From assembly GCF_002155915.1 (NCBI RefSeq), contig NZ_MUME01000049.1:1-37684 (forward strand): a DNA stretch of 37,684 nucleotides, given 5' to 3'. Positions 1 to 7,843 of this stretch are shown here, piece after piece. Position 1 is the first letter of the stretch. Every line of letters starts with the position of its first letter. Position numbers and translations under genes: made by a program. The DNA comes from Streptomyces thermovulgaris. Lineage in GTDB: Bacteria > Actinomycetota > Actinomycetes > Streptomycetales > Streptomycetaceae. The notes beneath the pieces were generated by a model that made no database searches, was not told where the DNA came from, and saw nothing but the letters and a program-made list of their open reading frames with translations.

Positions 1-547
1 TGGTGGGCTCGTCGGCGATGAGCAGACGCGGGGCGCAGGCCACCGCCATGGCGATCAGGGCGCGCTGGCGCATGCCGCCGGAGAGCTGGTGCGGGTACTC
101 CTTCAGGCGCCGGTTGGGGTCGGGGATGCCGACCCGGTCCAGCAGGTGGGCGGCCTCCTTGCGGGCGGCCTCGCCCTTCAGCCCGCGGTGGCGCTCGAGG
201 ATCTCGGTGACCTGCACGCCCACCGGCACGACCGGGTTGAGCGAGGACAGCGGGTCCTGGAAGATCATCGCCATCTTGCTGCCGCGCAGGTCGCGGCGGG
301 CGGCCGGGCTCAGACCGAACAGGTCCGTGCCGTCGAACTCGGCACGGCCGCCGATGGTGACGCCCTTGGACGGCAGCAGGCCCATCAGCGCCAGGGAGGT
401 GACGGACTTTCCGCAGCCGGACTCGCCGACCAGGCCCACGACCTGACCCTGGTCGATGGAGAAGGAGACGCCGTCGACCGCCCGGTACGCCTTGCGACCG
501 CGGCTTTCGAAGGTGACGGTCAGTTCGTCGACAGTAAGCAGAGACAT
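1..547 (-). CDS. Peptide ABC transporter ATP-binding protein (DppD/OppD type), partial
   Basis: Cytoplasmic ATPase that powers an oligopeptide/dipeptide importer. The gene starts with ATG at 547 and runs off the left edge, so only the first 182 residues or so are present. Visible motifs are Walker A GESGCGKS (Lys47), the Q-loop in IFQDPLSSLNP typical of the Opp/Dpp branch, the signature LSGGMRQR and the beginning of Walker B (LLIADEPT) at the very edge. The start lies 6 bp after the stop of the upstream permease, so it is the fourth gene of a binding protein-permease-permease-ATPase operon. A second ATPase (DppF type) would be expected to the left. The substrate cannot be read from the sequence; peptide uptake is inferred from the family. 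Confidence 0.93.
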   Translation of the reverse strand, partial: MSLLTVDELTVTFESRGRKAYRAVDGVSFSIDQGQVVGLVGESGCGKSVTSLALMGLLPSKGVTIGGRAEFDGTDLFGLSPAARRDLRGSKMAMIFQDPLSSLNPVVPVGVQVTEILERHRGLKGEAARKEAAHLLDRVGIPDPNRRLKEYPHQLSGGMRQRALIAMAVACAPRLLIADEPT

Positions 548-553
548 GGTGGT

Positions 554-1513
554 TCAGCCCCTCAGCTTCGGGTCGAGGGCTTCCCGCATGGCCTCTCCGA
601 GAAGGGTGAAGCCGAGGGCGGTGACGATGATGCCGACGGCGGGGTAGACCGCCATCATCGGCGCGTTGTCGAAGAAGCGCTGCGCCTGGGCGAGCATGAC
701 GCCCCACTCGGGAACGGCCGGGTCGGGGTTGCCCAGCCCCAGGTAGGACAGGGCGGCCGCCTCGATGATCGCGGTGGCCAGGGAGAGCGTGGCCTGCACG
801 ATCACCGGGCTGAGCGAGTTCGGGACGATCTGCGAGAGCACGATGCGCCGCTTGCGCACGCCCAGGGACTGGGCCGCGAGCACGTAGTCCGCTCCGCCCT
901 GCGCCAGCATGGAGCCGCGCAGCAGCCGGGCGAACACCGGCACCTGGACCACACCCACGGCGATCATCACGGTGGTCAGCGACTGGCCCATGACGGCGGC
1001 GACGGAGACGGCCAGCAGCAGCGAGGGCAGCGCCAGCATCATGTCGATCAGACGCATGATGACGGAGTCGATGCGCTTGCCGGTGGTGCCGCCGAGGGTG
1101 GCGGCGGCTCCGGAGAGACCGCCGATCAGGAAGCCGACGGACAGGCCGATCAGGGTGGAGACGACACCGACGAGCAGTGTCTGGCGGGCGCCGACCAGCA
1201 TCCGGGAGAACATGTCCCGGCCGATGTGGTCGAGTCCGAACCAGTTGCCGGCGCGCGGGCCGACGAACTCGCCCCGGTTGGGGAAGACCTCGCCGCGCCA
1301 GGTCTGGGCGGTCGGGGAGTGCGGGGCGATGTAGGGTCCGACGATCGCGATGACGACGAACACGGCGATGATGGCCGCGCCGATGATCGCCATCTTGCTG
1401 CGCCTGAGGCGGCGGAAGGCCTCGCGCCACAGGCTGGCGCCGGTGCTGGTCTCCTTGGTCGCGGTCAGTTCCGCGAGGCGCTGGATCTTGTCAGTCTTGG
1501 TGGCGACACTCAT
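554..1513 (-). CDS. Peptide ABC transporter permease (DppC/OppC type)
   Basis: Inner-membrane permease of the peptide importer, 319 residues. The ATG at 1513 (protein start MSVATKTDKIQ) is 2 bp after the stop of the preceding permease gene; an open frame extends further upstream but overlaps that gene and has no membrane-protein character. The N-terminus has the OppC_N-type first helix (SKMAIIGAAIIAVFVVIAIV, residues about 37-56) followed by an extracytoplasmic stretch. Next comes the binding-protein-dependent permease domain, with an EAA-loop-like segment (YVLAAQSLGVRKRRIVL) that contacts the ATPase. The length and C-terminal DPKLRG are usual for DppC. Translation is probably coupled to the upstream gene. 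Confidence 0.95.
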   Translation of the reverse strand: MSVATKTDKIQRLAELTATKETSTGASLWREAFRRLRRSKMAIIGAAIIAVFVVIAIVGPYIAPHSPTAQTWRGEVFPNRGEFVGPRAGNWFGLDHIGRDMFSRMLVGARQTLLVGVVSTLIGLSVGFLIGGLSGAAATLGGTTGKRIDSVIMRLIDMMLALPSLLLAVSVAAVMGQSLTTVMIAVGVVQVPVFARLLRGSMLAQGGADYVLAAQSLGVRKRRIVLSQIVPNSLSPVIVQATLSLATAIIEAAALSYLGLGNPDPAVPEWGVMLAQAQRFFDNAPMMAVYPAVGIIVTALGFTLLGEAMREALDPKLRG

Positions 1514-1515
1514 AC

Positions 1516-2520
1516 TCAGTGCACCCGCACTCTCGGGTCGATAAGGCTGTACGCCAGGTCCACCAGCAGGTTGATCAGGACGTACACCATCGCGATGAAC
1601 ATGATGAACCCGACGAGCACGGGGTAGTCGCGGGCGTCGATGGCGGTCCGGATGAAGGAGCCGATCCCGCCGAAGGAGAACACCGACTCGGTCAGGACCG
1701 CGCCGGACAGCAGGGAGCCGGTGAGCAGGCCGACCGCGGTCACCACGGGGAGCATCGCGTTGCGCAGCACGTGCCGGGTGCGCACGACGCTCCGCTTGAG
1801 CCCCTTGGCCTCCGCGGTGCGGACGTAGTCCTCGTCCTGCACCTCCAGGACGCTGGCGCGGGTCATGCGCACGATGACCGCGAGCGGGATGGAGGACAGG
1901 GCGACGGCGGGCAGGATCAGGTGCATGATCGCGTCCCAGGAGGCGTCGAACTCCCCGGTGAGGATGCCGTCCAGGACGGCGAAGCCGGTCACCTCGGTGG
2001 CGTTGATGCCGGTTTCCTGGCGGCCGTAGCTGGGGAAGATGCCGAGCTGGACGGCGAAGATGCCCTTGAGGATCAGAGCGAGGAAGAAGACCGGGATGCA
2101 GATGCCGACCAGCGAGCCGGACACGGCGGTGACGTCGAGCCAGCCGCCGCGGTTGCGGGCGGCGAAGTAGCCGAGCGGAACACCGACGGCCACGGCGAGG
2201 AACATCGCGCAAAGGGACAGTTCCACGGTGGCGGGGAAGCGCAGGACGAACTCGTCCCACACTGGCTGTCCGGTCTGGGTGGACGTTCCCAGGTCGAGTT
2301 CGGCGATGCGCTTGAGGAAGCGCCAGTACTGGATGTAGACGGGTTGGTCAAGCCCGAGCGCGCGGTTGATGCGCGCCACCTCGGCCTCGGTGGCCTTCTC
2401 CCCCAGGATCGCTGAGGCGGGTCCACCGGGCAGCCGGTCGAGCCACAGGAAGAGCAGAACCGATAGGCCGAGCAGCGTGGGTATGAGCTGGAGCAGTCTT
2501 CGTACAACGAGACGCAGCAC
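1516..2520 (-). CDS. Peptide ABC transporter permease (DppB/OppB type)
   Basis: Inner-membrane permease of 334 residues, partner of the DppC-type protein. The GTG start at 2520 is preceded on the minus strand by AAAGGGG with an 8-nt spacer, a convincing ribosome site. The protein opens with the family's N-terminal helix (LRLVVRRLLQLIPTLLGLSV) and the LPGGP motif near residue 30. It has six or so hydrophobic segments and an EAA loop (YVRTAEAKGLKRSVVRTRHV), and ends in DPRVRVH. It lies 108 bp after the binding-protein gene, and that gap holds a strong hairpin (see 2563-2595) that may lower permease expression relative to the binding protein. Confidence 0.95.
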   Translation of the reverse strand: MLRLVVRRLLQLIPTLLGLSVLLFLWLDRLPGGPASAILGEKATEAEVARINRALGLDQPVYIQYWRFLKRIAELDLGTSTQTGQPVWDEFVLRFPATVELSLCAMFLAVAVGVPLGYFAARNRGGWLDVTAVSGSLVGICIPVFFLALILKGIFAVQLGIFPSYGRQETGINATEVTGFAVLDGILTGEFDASWDAIMHLILPAVALSSIPLAVIVRMTRASVLEVQDEDYVRTAEAKGLKRSVVRTRHVLRNAMLPVVTAVGLLTGSLLSGAVLTESVFSFGGIGSFIRTAIDARDYPVLVGFIMFIAMVYVLINLLVDLAYSLIDPRVRVH

Positions 2521-2562
2521 CCCGCATGCCCCTTTCTTGCGTGTTGTCTTACATGAACGGAC

Positions 2563-2595
2563 CCGCCCGGCCGCCGAGTTGCGACGGCCGGGCGG
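2563..2595 (-). terminator. Intra-operon hairpin between binding-protein and permease genes
   Basis: An 11-bp perfect inverted repeat: CCGCCCGGCCG at 2563-2573 pairs with CGGCCGGGCGG at 2585-2595, with an 11-nt loop. It sits between the stop of the solute-binding protein (2629) and the permease start (2520). No T-tract follows, so it is more likely a partial terminator or an mRNA 3'-end stabiliser than a full stop. Such hairpins after binding-protein genes are a known way to make the binding protein in excess of the permease; that role is inferred here. Confidence 0.65.
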
Positions 2596-2628
2596 ACCCC
2601 CGTTTACGGTTTCCTGCCGCGTGCTCGC

Positions 2629-4299
2629 TTACTTGAAGGAGGCCTCGGCGAAGATCTCCTGCGTCAGCGGGGAGACCTTCGGCGGGTTGACGTTCTTGCC
2701 GAAGGCGATCGCCGGCGGCGAGGACGAGATCGGGAGGCCCGGCAGGTACTCCATGATGACCTCGTTGGCCTTCTCGTAGGCGGCGATGCGGTCCTCGAGC
2801 TTGCCCATCTTGGATCCGGCGTTGACGGCGTCAAAGACCTTCTTGTCCTTGAAGCCCCACTGCTTGTCGAAGCCGGAGAACCAGGTGCCGATGAAGTTGT
2901 AGCCGTCGTTGAAGTCGCCGGTCCAGCCCAGCATGTGCAGGGCGCAGGAGCCCGACTCGGTGGCGTCGAGGTAGTCCGGGGCCCACTTCATGGGCTTGGG
3001 CTTGACCTTGATGCCGGCCTTCTCCAGGTCGGACTTCATCAGCTCGAACAGGTCCTGCGGGGCAGGCATGTACGGGCGGGTGACCTCGGTCGGGTAGCAG
3101 AACTCGATCTGGAGGTTCTCCTCGCCGGCCTTCTTCAGCAGCGCCTTGGCCTTGGCGGTGTCGTACGGGTACTGCTTGACCTTCTTGGAGTAGCCCGCGA
3201 CCGTGTCCGGCATGAACTGGTCGGCGACCTTGCCGCCCTCGGGCAGCTGGGTCTTGACCAGGTTCTCGCGGTCGATGGCGTGCGCGATGGCCTGGCGGAC
3301 TTCCTTCTTCTTCAGGGCCTTGTTGGCCCCCTGGCTCATGCCGAGGTAGAAGATGTTGAAGACGTCACGCGTCGGGACGACGTAGCCCTGGTCCTTGAGG
3401 GTCTTGACGTCGGCCGGGGCGACGAGGTCGTAGCCGTCGATGTCACCGGCCTGGAGCGCCTGGCGGCGGCCCTCCTCGGTGTCGATGGTGCGGAAGACCA
3501 GCTTCTTGATCTTGGCCTTCTCGCCCCAGTAGTCGTCGAAGCGCTCGAGGACGACTTCCTTGTTGCCCTTGTTCCACTTGACGATCTTGTACGGGCCGGT
3601 GCCGGCGACCACGCCGGCCTCCTGGCTGTACTTGGGGTACGTGATGGCGTCGCCCTTGGCGGTCGCCTCCTGCTTCTCGTACTCCTTGATGGCCTTGGGC
3701 GAGTGGATCGCCAGGGCGTTGAGGGAGAAGCCGCCGGGGAGGTTGGCGGAGGGCTTCTTGACCTCGATGACGGCGGTGTACTCGTCCTTCGCGGTGCAGG
3801 ACTTGTAGTTCGGCTCGGGCGTCTCCTTGTCCTCGTTCTTCGCGAAGCCGCCCATGATGGTCTGCCAGTAGTAGGAGACCGCGCTGGACTGGTAGGTGCC
3901 CTTCCAGTTGAACCAGTGGTCGTAGTTGGCGCAGACCGCCTCGGCGTTGAGCTTCTCGCCGTCGTGGAACTTCACGCCCTTGCGGAGGTTGAAGGTCCAG
4001 ACGGTGCCCTTGTCGTTGCTCGACCAGGTCTCGGCGAGACCGCCGACCAGCTTGGTGCCGCCCGGCTCGTGCTCGAGGAGGGCCTCGAACGCCTGACGCG
4101 TCACACGGAAGGTTTCGCCGTCGCTGGCGAGGGCAGGATCCAGGGAGCCCGGGTCGCCCGCACCGGCGAAGACGAAGGTGTCCTTTCTGCCGCTGCTCTT
4201 GTTGCCGCTGTCCCGCTCACTGGTGCAGCCCGTAGCGATCAGGCCGACCGCGACTGCGGCCGTGATCGCCCGAGCGGCTCGGGGCTTGAATATGCGCAT
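2629..4299 (-). CDS. Peptide-binding lipoprotein of ABC importer (SBP family 5)
   Basis: Extracytoplasmic substrate-binding protein, 556 residues, the normal length for DppA/OppA proteins. A basic N-terminus (MRIFKPRAAR) and a hydrophobic stretch lead to a lipobox-like IATGC, so Cys25 is probably lipidated and anchors the protein to the membrane. The SBP_bac_5 pattern follows: a GDPGSLDPA start, the segment FNLRKGVKFHDGEKLNAEAVCANYDHW in which peptide-binding family residues lie, and VRQAIAHAIDRENLV in the middle. The ATG at 4299 has GGAG 10 nt upstream. As first gene of the operon it defines the promoter region to its right. The ligand (di- or oligopeptide, or another solute handled by this family) is not determined. 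Confidence 0.95.
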   Translation of the reverse strand: MRIFKPRAARAITAAVAVGLIATGCTSERDSGNKSSGRKDTFVFAGAGDPGSLDPALASDGETFRVTRQAFEALLEHEPGGTKLVGGLAETWSSNDKGTVWTFNLRKGVKFHDGEKLNAEAVCANYDHWFNWKGTYQSSAVSYYWQTIMGGFAKNEDKETPEPNYKSCTAKDEYTAVIEVKKPSANLPGGFSLNALAIHSPKAIKEYEKQEATAKGDAITYPKYSQEAGVVAGTGPYKIVKWNKGNKEVVLERFDDYWGEKAKIKKLVFRTIDTEEGRRQALQAGDIDGYDLVAPADVKTLKDQGYVVPTRDVFNIFYLGMSQGANKALKKKEVRQAIAHAIDRENLVKTQLPEGGKVADQFMPDTVAGYSKKVKQYPYDTAKAKALLKKAGEENLQIEFCYPTEVTRPYMPAPQDLFELMKSDLEKAGIKVKPKPMKWAPDYLDATESGSCALHMLGWTGDFNDGYNFIGTWFSGFDKQWGFKDKKVFDAVNAGSKMGKLEDRIAAYEKANEVIMEYLPGLPISSSPPAIAFGKNVNPPKVSPLTQEIFAEASFK

Positions 4300-4689
4300 T
4301 CTGGGGCCACTCCGGGTCCGCTATGTGGATGCATCTTGACCCGCTGAACACTACAGACGTTCGCAGGGAGTCAGGAACAGTCCGGATAGCGGTGATACCT
4401 ACCTGAGATCTGGACACTTGACATAAGGGGGCAGTTCAGACGCCCCTTCACAAGAAGTTGATCCAATCGATACACAAGACGCCCCCTCAAGGTCCGCCAG
4501 AAAAGCGCCAGATGGGGCGAAGAAACGGAAAAACCGCAGGTGACAGGCGGTTAGCGAGAGGTAGCTGAACGCGCACGACCATCGGTCGGCCGGAAATCTG
4601 ACACGACATCAGCCATGAGTTGTGAAGAAAACCCAGCACCGGTCGGATGTCCACATGCCGGACACGATGACGCTGCGTGATCCTGTGTG
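4300..4689. promoter_or_regulatory. Upstream region of the peptide importer operon
   Basis: About 390 bp with no convincing gene. It must contain the promoter of the leftward peptide-transport operon. The part nearest the gene (4300-4440) is clearly less GC-rich than its surroundings, as promoter regions in this genome tend to be. I could not pick a -35/-10 pair with confidence. Short open frames here lack ribosome sites and were not called. Confidence 0.4.
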
Positions 4690-4721
4690 AAGGCCCGGTG
4701 CGGGCGACCGCACCGGGCCTT
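4690..4721 (-). terminator. Strong terminator hairpin after the distal SseB-domain gene
   Basis: A perfect 13-bp stem: AAGGCCCGGTGCG at 4690-4702 and CGCACCGGGCCTT at 4709-4721, with a 6-nt loop. It lies 21 bp beyond the stop codon of the leftward gene that ends at 4743. With A/T at the stem ends, it probably stops transcription coming from the right, and may also insulate the peptide-transport promoter region. Confidence 0.85.
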
Positions 4722-4742
4722 TCCGGGGTCCGTTCGCGCCGG

Positions 4743-5534
4743 TCAGTGCCGGTGCACCGGCGGATAGCCGTAGCCCGGGGCGGGCGGCACGGCACCGTGC
4801 GCCTCACGGTCGTAGAAGGGGCGGGAGTTGGCGCGCAGCCACATCGCGACCGGGTCGTACTCGTCGGACATCGCCACGGTCGACACCGGCAGCCCGTCGG
4901 GGACGGCGCTGATGGACTGCTGCATCATCGCGCGCACCGAGTCGACGGCGGCCGGCGAGGTGTCGTACACGTCCAGGCCGATGGCCAGGTACGGCTCTCC
5001 GATCGCGGGCTGCACCCAGGCGCGGCGCAGCGAGCGGACCGCCGGGGTGCGGTGGGCGTTCTGGGTGAGCAGGGCGTAGAACTGCGGGACCTCGACGGTC
5101 GGCTCGGACAGCCTGAGCGGCCCCGCGGGCTGGCGGTCCAGGCCGGTGGCGATGCGGCGCAGATCGAGCCAGGGAATGCCGACCCCGCCGCCCGGGGCGT
5201 GCGGGTTCAGCCACAGGCCGTAGTGCTCGCGGTAGAGGATGCGGGCCACCTCGATGCCGTCCACCACCTCGTACGACCGCATCCAGCCGCTGGCCGACAG
5301 CTCCTGAGCGGACGTCACACAGGGCGCGTAGCCGTGGCCGTCGACCTCCATGCGCCCGTACTGGGCGTCGGGGGAACCCGCCTGGCCGTGCCACAGCAGC
5401 ATCCAGACCTGGCCGGTGGACGGCGTCGCCAGTGCGCGCAGCAACACCTCGTAGGCGTCGTAACGCCCCGGCGTCACCTGGCGCAGCGCCTGCTCGACCT
5501 GCCCGGCCGCCGTGCCGCTGGCGCTCACGCTCAC
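4743..5534 (-). CDS. SseB-domain protein (enhanced serine sensitivity family), copy 1
   Basis: A soluble protein of about 263 residues that resembles the SseB family: two related halves with hydrophobic strands (EVLLRALATPSTGQVWMLLW and YLAIGLDVYDTS) and a closing motif RANSRPFYDRE. The second SseB protein in this window closes in the same way (REKIRPFYRRD), which ties the two together. The C-terminal tail is Pro/Gly/Tyr/His-rich. I chose GTG at 5534 because GGAGGGG lies 11 nt upstream; GTG at 5528 is an alternative. The biochemical role of the family is not established; E. coli SseB is known for changing serine sensitivity when overproduced. The setting, beside glycine/serine genes, makes that link worth noting. 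Confidence 0.8.
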   Translation of the reverse strand: MSVSASGTAAGQVEQALRQVTPGRYDAYEVLLRALATPSTGQVWMLLWHGQAGSPDAQYGRMEVDGHGYAPCVTSAQELSASGWMRSYEVVDGIEVARILYREHYGLWLNPHAPGGGVGIPWLDLRRIATGLDRQPAGPLRLSEPTVEVPQFYALLTQNAHRTPAVRSLRRAWVQPAIGEPYLAIGLDVYDTSPAAVDSVRAMMQQSISAVPDGLPVSTVAMSDEYDPVAMWLRANSRPFYDREAHGAVPPAPGYGYPPVHRH

Positions 5535-5928
5535 CTTCTGTACCGCCCCTCCACGAGCCCCTTCGACACACTGTGTACCAGGGCGTGTTCCACGCGTCCC
5601 GCCCGCGGGACGCCCAAGGGCGCCCGCGGATGCGGACAGGGCCCGGGGAACACGCCGCGACGACCGGAAAGGTACGCCGGAGCGCTCGCGGCGTCCGGTG
5701 CCGCACCGCCTTCCACGCCCCTTCGGACGGCGGGAAGCACCGCGGGGCGAGGCGGCTCCCGCGTACTGGGTGCACGCGGGCGGTGCGGTGGCACGACGAG
5801 GTGCCGTGCCGGGCGTCACGAGCCGGTGAACCTTTTCGGTCGCAGCACTAGCTTAAGGCCGCCTGCGAACTCGGTACCCGTTGCCGTTTTTGCCGCCGTG
5901 GGGGGCTTGTGCCCATGCGCCGGTGTCC
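5535..5928. other. Gene-free gap between the two SseB-domain genes
   Basis: About 390 bp between the stop of the proximal SseB gene and the start of the distal one. Several frames are open because of the high GC content, but none has a ribosome site, typical codon bias or a recognisable domain. The segment near 5845-5870 is locally AT-richer (GCACTAGCTTAAGG) and could hold a promoter for the distal SseB gene; I could not define the elements. Confidence 0.5.
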
Positions 5929-6702
5929 TCAGTGGTCGCGCCGGTAGAACGGCCGGATCTTTTCCCTCATCCAGTCGATCACCGGGTCCTGGGCCACGTC
6001 CAGGAGGACCAGGTTGACCGGCCAGCGGACCGGGGACGCGGCCAGGGCACGGCCCAGGGCCTCCAGGGGACGGGTCAGCAGGTCGCCCTCGAGACGGGAC
6101 AGCTCGACCCCGATGAACATGACCGGGTCGGCCGTCTCGATGGCGGCCAGGCAGCGCCGGGCGGTGCGGACCACGCCGATCGCGTCGAACTCGGCGGAGG
6201 CGGCGGAGAAGAAGTCCATCGGGTCGTCCTGCCAGTCGGGCTCGAAGAGGCGGACGCGGCCGCCGGTCTCCGGGCCGTCCAGCGGGGTGCGTCCCGCCCG
6301 GCACAGTTCGGCCACGGCCGGCGGCGGCAGCGGGACGCCGACCACGCCCTCCGGGTTGATGGCGATGCCGGCCTGCGGGGGCAGTCCGCGCGCGAACTCG
6401 ACGGCGGGCGCGATGGTGTACGCCATGTGCGAGCCGACGACCTGACGGAACTGCTCCTCGGAGCTGAAGACCGGCACGTACGCCTGGCCGTCGAGCTCCA
6501 TCGCGGGCAGATCGAGCGGGCCGCTGTCCGGGCCTCCGCCGTTGGGCAGGGGGACCCAGAGGAAGCTGCGGCTGAGGACCTCGATGATCCGGCCGACGGC
6601 CGACGGAACGCCGAGGGAGGCCGACAGCACCTCCTCCAGTTCGTTGCCGGGCCAACCGCCGTGCGGGTGGGGCTGGAGATGTGCCTGTGCCGGGAAATCC
6701 AT
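5929..6702 (-). CDS. SseB-domain protein, copy 2
   Basis: A 257-residue soluble protein of the SseB N-terminal-domain family. The first half contains the motif LWVPLPNGGG (about residues 48-57), then LPAMELDGQAYVPVFSSEEQFRQVV, the typical SseB strand-turn-helix in which a value is compared to a stored 'VPVFTS' segment. The second half ends with LVLLDVAQDPVIDWMREKIRPFYRRD. The ATG at 6702 is preceded by GGTAGGTAG. Its ribosome site overlaps the end of the kinase-like gene (stop at 6707-6709), so the two genes are very probably translated from one message. The product is a distant paralogue of the protein at 4743-5534. Molecular function unknown; soluble cytoplasmic location expected. Confidence 0.88.
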   Translation of the reverse strand: MDFPAQAHLQPHPHGGWPGNELEEVLSASLGVPSAVGRIIEVLSRSFLWVPLPNGGGPDSGPLDLPAMELDGQAYVPVFSSEEQFRQVVGSHMAYTIAPAVEFARGLPPQAGIAINPEGVVGVPLPPPAVAELCRAGRTPLDGPETGGRVRLFEPDWQDDPMDFFSAASAEFDAIGVVRTARRCLAAIETADPVMFIGVELSRLEGDLLTRPLEALGRALAASPVRWPVNLVLLDVAQDPVIDWMREKIRPFYRRDH

Positions 6703-6706
6703 CTAC

Positions 6707-7414
6707 CTACCGCCTGCTGGAAACCACTGCTGTGACCGGAAGGTTATCCGGTACGGGAGCGAACCCGATCCGCCGCAGGGCCGCCGCGGACTCCCGGTCC
6801 AGCAGGACCGCCGAGTCGCAGCCCCTGGGCAGCTCCCCCCGCCGCAGGAGGCGCAGCAGACGGGCCGCCGCCCGGCAGTGGCGCCGGAAGGCGTACGGGG
6901 AGACGCCCCGGCCGCGTTCCCGCTGCCCCGCCAGCGCGGTGCCGGGGGCGACGTCCAGCAGGACCAGATGCAGGGCGGCGCCGCGGCGGCGGGCGGTCCG
7001 GGCCAGCCAGGCGCGCACCCAGGGCTGGGTGCCGCAGTCGTGGACCACGACCGGGGCGCCGGAGCGCAGGGCCCTGCGCAGTCCGGCGTAGTGGACGAGG
7101 CGGACCAGGGGGCGGTAGAGGACGTAGGGCAGGTACGGCGCCAGCCGGGCGTCCCAGCGGTCGCGGGTGTCCTGGGAGTCGATCCGCAGGCCCCCGTGCA
7201 CCGTGCGGCGCATCAGCGTGGACTTGCCGCCGCCGGGCAGGCCGGTCACCACGACCAGGTCGTACGGCCCGAAGCACAGCTCGTGCGGCCCGTCCTCCCC
7301 CCGCAGGTCCCGGACGGCGGCCCCGGACCGCCACAGCCGGGCGGGGGCCGGCCCGGTCGGAGGGAGGGGCGGCACGGAGGACTGGGACGTCGCCTGTGCC
7401 CTGGGCCTGTTCAC
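6707..7414 (-). CDS. P-loop ATP-binding protein (AAA_33 / small kinase-like)
   Basis: A protein of about 235 residues with a nucleotide-binding core like small-molecule kinases and zeta-toxin-like AAA_33 proteins. Walker A is GLPGGGKST (about residues 58-66), followed by RIDSQDTRDRWDARL, VVVHDCGTQPWVR and the hydrophobic Walker B-like strand LHLVLLDVAPGTA. A basic 'lid' (RERGRGVSPYAFRRHCR) comes after that. The first 45 residues are Pro/Ala-rich and probably disordered. On the minus strand GGGGAGG touches two tandem ATGs (7423, 7420), too close for initiation; the GTG at 7414 sits at a 9-nt spacing, so I prefer it. The gene is divergent from the glycine riboswitch and heads the SseB gene at 5929-6702. 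Substrate unknown. Confidence 0.82.
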   Translation of the reverse strand: MNRPRAQATSQSSVPPLPPTGPAPARLWRSGAAVRDLRGEDGPHELCFGPYDLVVVTGLPGGGKSTLMRRTVHGGLRIDSQDTRDRWDARLAPYLPYVLYRPLVRLVHYAGLRRALRSGAPVVVHDCGTQPWVRAWLARTARRRGAALHLVLLDVAPGTALAGQRERGRGVSPYAFRRHCRAAARLLRLLRRGELPRGCDSAVLLDRESAAALRRIGFAPVPDNLPVTAVVSSRR

Positions 7415-7596
7415 CGTCATCATCCTCCCCGGTTGGTCAGGAATGCACCTTCCCACCGAACGTAAAGAGAAGGTAATGGACGGTGTTCCGTGATTCTGTG
7501 CACGCACTGTCACGGGTCGGTCACGGGTGCGGTCCTGCCAGGAACGGCCCGGGCGTGCAATGATGGGCGCCTCAACTGCATATCGGCCGTTTGAAT

Positions 7597-7829
7597 CCGC
7601 GCGGGAGAGTCCCCGGCGTGCCGGGGCGCCGAAGGAGCAAGTCCCTCCCTTGAATCTCTCAGGCCCCGTTACCGCGCGGGCGAGGCACATCTGAAAAGCG
7701 GGTCGCCGGCACGGCGGCCCCACCCAAGGTGCAAGCCGTGGCCGTCCGTCCGACGGCGGTCCCGGCGAACCTCTCAGGTTCCGATGACAGATGGGGAGGA
7801 CCTCAGGCCCGTCCTCGTCCGTATCTGTC
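7597..7829 (+). ncRNA. Tandem glycine riboswitch with translational expression platform
   Basis: Two consecutive glycine aptamers lie in the leader of gcvT. Aptamer 1 is closed by CCGCGCGG at 7597-7604 and 7672-7679 and carries the core GGGAGAG, CCGAAGGAGCAAG and the 3' CTCTCAGGC. Aptamer 2 has P1 CATCTG (7688-7693) with CAGATG (7788-7793) and the core CCCAAGGTGCAAGCC, then GGCGAACCTCTCAGGTTC. After it GACAGAT (7786-7792) can pair instead with ATCTGTC (7823-7829), and GAGGAC (7796-7801) with GTCCTC (7811-7816). This hairpin ends 2 nt before the gcvT ribosome site. Aptamer identity rests on the established glycine riboswitch consensus; the switch mechanism is my inference. Confidence 0.93.
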
Positions 7830-7843
7830 TTGGAGACCGACCG

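Noticed and set aside
2935..4347. Long open frame (470 codons) on the plus strand opposite the peptide-binding protein gene
   Set aside because: Antisense shadow of a strongly supported gene. It is Leu/Val/Gly/Asp-rich with no domain, no ribosome site, and exists because of GC-rich third positions.
4656..4691. Tiny ORF (ATG at 4656, 11 codons) just before the 4690 hairpin, looking like a leader peptide plus attenuator
   Set aside because: No ribosome site, and the hairpin belongs to the leftward gene ending at 4743; no rightward gene follows.
4487..4807. Minus-strand 106-codon frame upstream of the peptide importer
   Set aside because: Runs through the terminator and the end of the SseB gene; no ribosome site and no domain.
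5535..5928. Several open frames in the gap between the SseB genes
   Set aside because: No ribosome site, no motif and mixed codon bias; frames stay open only through GC content.
7784..7843. Earlier in-frame ATG for gcvT
   Set aside because: It lies inside the second riboswitch aptamer; the ATG at 7844 has a ribosome site and begins the conserved GcvT sequence.
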